Shown here one piece after another: positions 6,190-6,860 of a DNA stretch of 6,860 nucleotides. The stretch covers positions 1 through 6,860 of the forward strand of contig JAKIUV010000107.1 in NCBI GenBank assembly GCA_021647375.1, written 5' to 3'. Numbering within the stretch: the first letter of the stretch is position 1; every line of letters begins with the position of its first letter. The notes below the pieces were generated by a model. It was not told the origin of the DNA, did not search any database, and saw only the letters and a program-made list of their open reading frames with translations. Position numbers and translations under genes: made by a program. Origin of the DNA: Robiginitomaculum sp. (lineage in GTDB: Bacteria > Pseudomonadota > Alphaproteobacteria > Caulobacterales > Maricaulaceae).

Positions 6190-6860
6190 TTGCTGGAATA
6201 TTGGATGGAGTAGGGCACACGTCTGTCTGTAGAATATCCAGTTTGACCGCATCACCCTTGGCATAATTGAACCCTTTGATAGTTTGCAGACTGGTTAAAC
6301 ACAGGTTTTTTTCTGCTAGTTTTGCGGCTAGTTTAGCCTCATACTCTTTCGTTTCTGCTTTTAGTCTGTCCAGAATGACAATATCGCCTGTCTGCATGTC
6401 CAATTTTGCAAGCCGCTCGCCCGGGTTGCCGAGCAATATGCCTGTGCCTAGGCGGAATACCAGGCTGGGTTCGGTAAATTGCGTGGACAAAATAGACGTA
6501 TTGGATACAGGTGTGTTGATCCCGTTTTCTATAAGTGCAGTTTCCACCATGCTGCTGATATTTAATTGTTTTAATGAGGGCAGGGTGAATTGGTAGGTTG
6601 GAATGGTGATCAATGCGGATGTTGCCAAAGCCCCAAAAAATGCCCGCCGGGCTTTCCCGCTCCATAATGATAGCGCCGCAAACAAGCTGATAAGTATCGC
6701 CAAGCCCATGATGACAAATTCCCATGTGGGGAAATTGCCGTAAAAAGACTGCCCAAACAATAACCCTGCCGCCAAAGCAATGCTAATGAGTGAAAATAGA
6801 ACTGCCCCTAATCGCCGGGGTAGGGTGAACTCGATGAACTTGGAGAGGGTTGCAAAGGCG
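6140..6860 (-). CDS. ArnT/PMT-like membrane glycosyltransferase, C-terminal part
   Basis: The minus frame is open from the window edge (first full codon 6857-6859) to TAA at 6140-6142, giving at least 239 residues with no true start inside the window; an internal TTG at 6775 is not needed. Three hydrophobic segments come first (LGAVLFSLISIALAAG, FVIMGLAILISLFAALSL, AFFGALATSALITIP), followed by a soluble periplasmic C-terminal domain. That domain carries EPSLVFRLGTG and later IKGFNYAKGDAVKLDI, which resemble the C-terminal EPSLVF-GT and GFNYS-G segments I recall from alphaproteobacterial GT39/GT83 proteins (ArnT-like, COG1807). Such enzymes use polyprenyl-phosphate sugars to modify lipid A, glycan or protein on the periplasmic side. 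The catalytic N-terminal part lies outside the window, so the family call rests on the tail alone. It is convergent with the GT2 gene and overlaps its last 50 nt. Confidence 0.68.
   Translation of the reverse strand, partial: AFATLSKFIEFTLPRRLGAVLFSLISIALAAGLLFGQSFYGNFPTWEFVIMGLAILISLFAALSLWSGKARRAFFGALATSALITIPTYQFTLPSLKQLNISSMVETALIENGINTPVSNTSILSTQFTEPSLVFRLGTGILLGNPGERLAKLDMQTGDIVILDRLKAETKEYEAKLAAKLAEKNLCLTSLQTIKGFNYAKGDAVKLDILQTDVCPTPSNIPAIIPTRDSEQTTTKPDP

Overview
The window looks like a chromosomal segment of an alphaproteobacterium with roughly 50% GC in its housekeeping part. The basis is the yidD-thrS pair, which I recall as a common alphaproteobacterial neighbourhood, and the style of the envelope-glycan proteins. 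A marine Caulobacterales/Hyphomonadaceae-type host would fit, but that is inference and not decided by the sequence.

Layout: (1) 1-115 probably holds the 3' tail of an unrecognised upstream gene. (2) 155-2442 is housekeeping: yidD (membrane-insertion factor) and thrS (threonyl-tRNA synthetase), 20 nt apart. (3) 2456-3721 is a polytopic O-antigen ligase/polymerase family protein, starting 13 nt after thrS and so probably in the same transcript. (4) 3722-5283 is an accessory island. It has an AT-rich lipoprotein gene with a 14-proline tract encoded by a hexanucleotide repeat (3815-4756), about 220 nt of non-genic sequence, and a headless second copy of the ligase 3' end (4980-5186). (5) 5284-6189 is a family 2 glycosyltransferase. 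(6) 6140-6860 (minus) is the C-terminal part of an ArnT/PMT-like membrane glycosyltransferase, which overlaps the GT2 gene tail-to-tail by 50 nt and runs off the right edge.

Taken together, the right two thirds is an envelope glycan locus: a lipid-linked sugar transferase (GT2), a ligase/polymerase that moves glycan on undecaprenyl carriers, and a polyprenyl-phosphate-sugar-dependent GT39/GT83-type transferase. The main anomaly is that the last ~197 bp of the ligase gene occurs twice, collinear and without indels, at about 82% identity, on both sides of the AT-rich lipoprotein gene. Most differences are synonymous, so the second copy appears to be the tail of a once-functional homologous ligase and not a fresh duplication. 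The simplest reading is that a ligase+lipoprotein cassette was recombined into a resident ligase-GT2 locus, leaving the 3' end of the resident gene behind. No RNA genes, CRISPR arrays, complete insertion sequences or integrases were seen.
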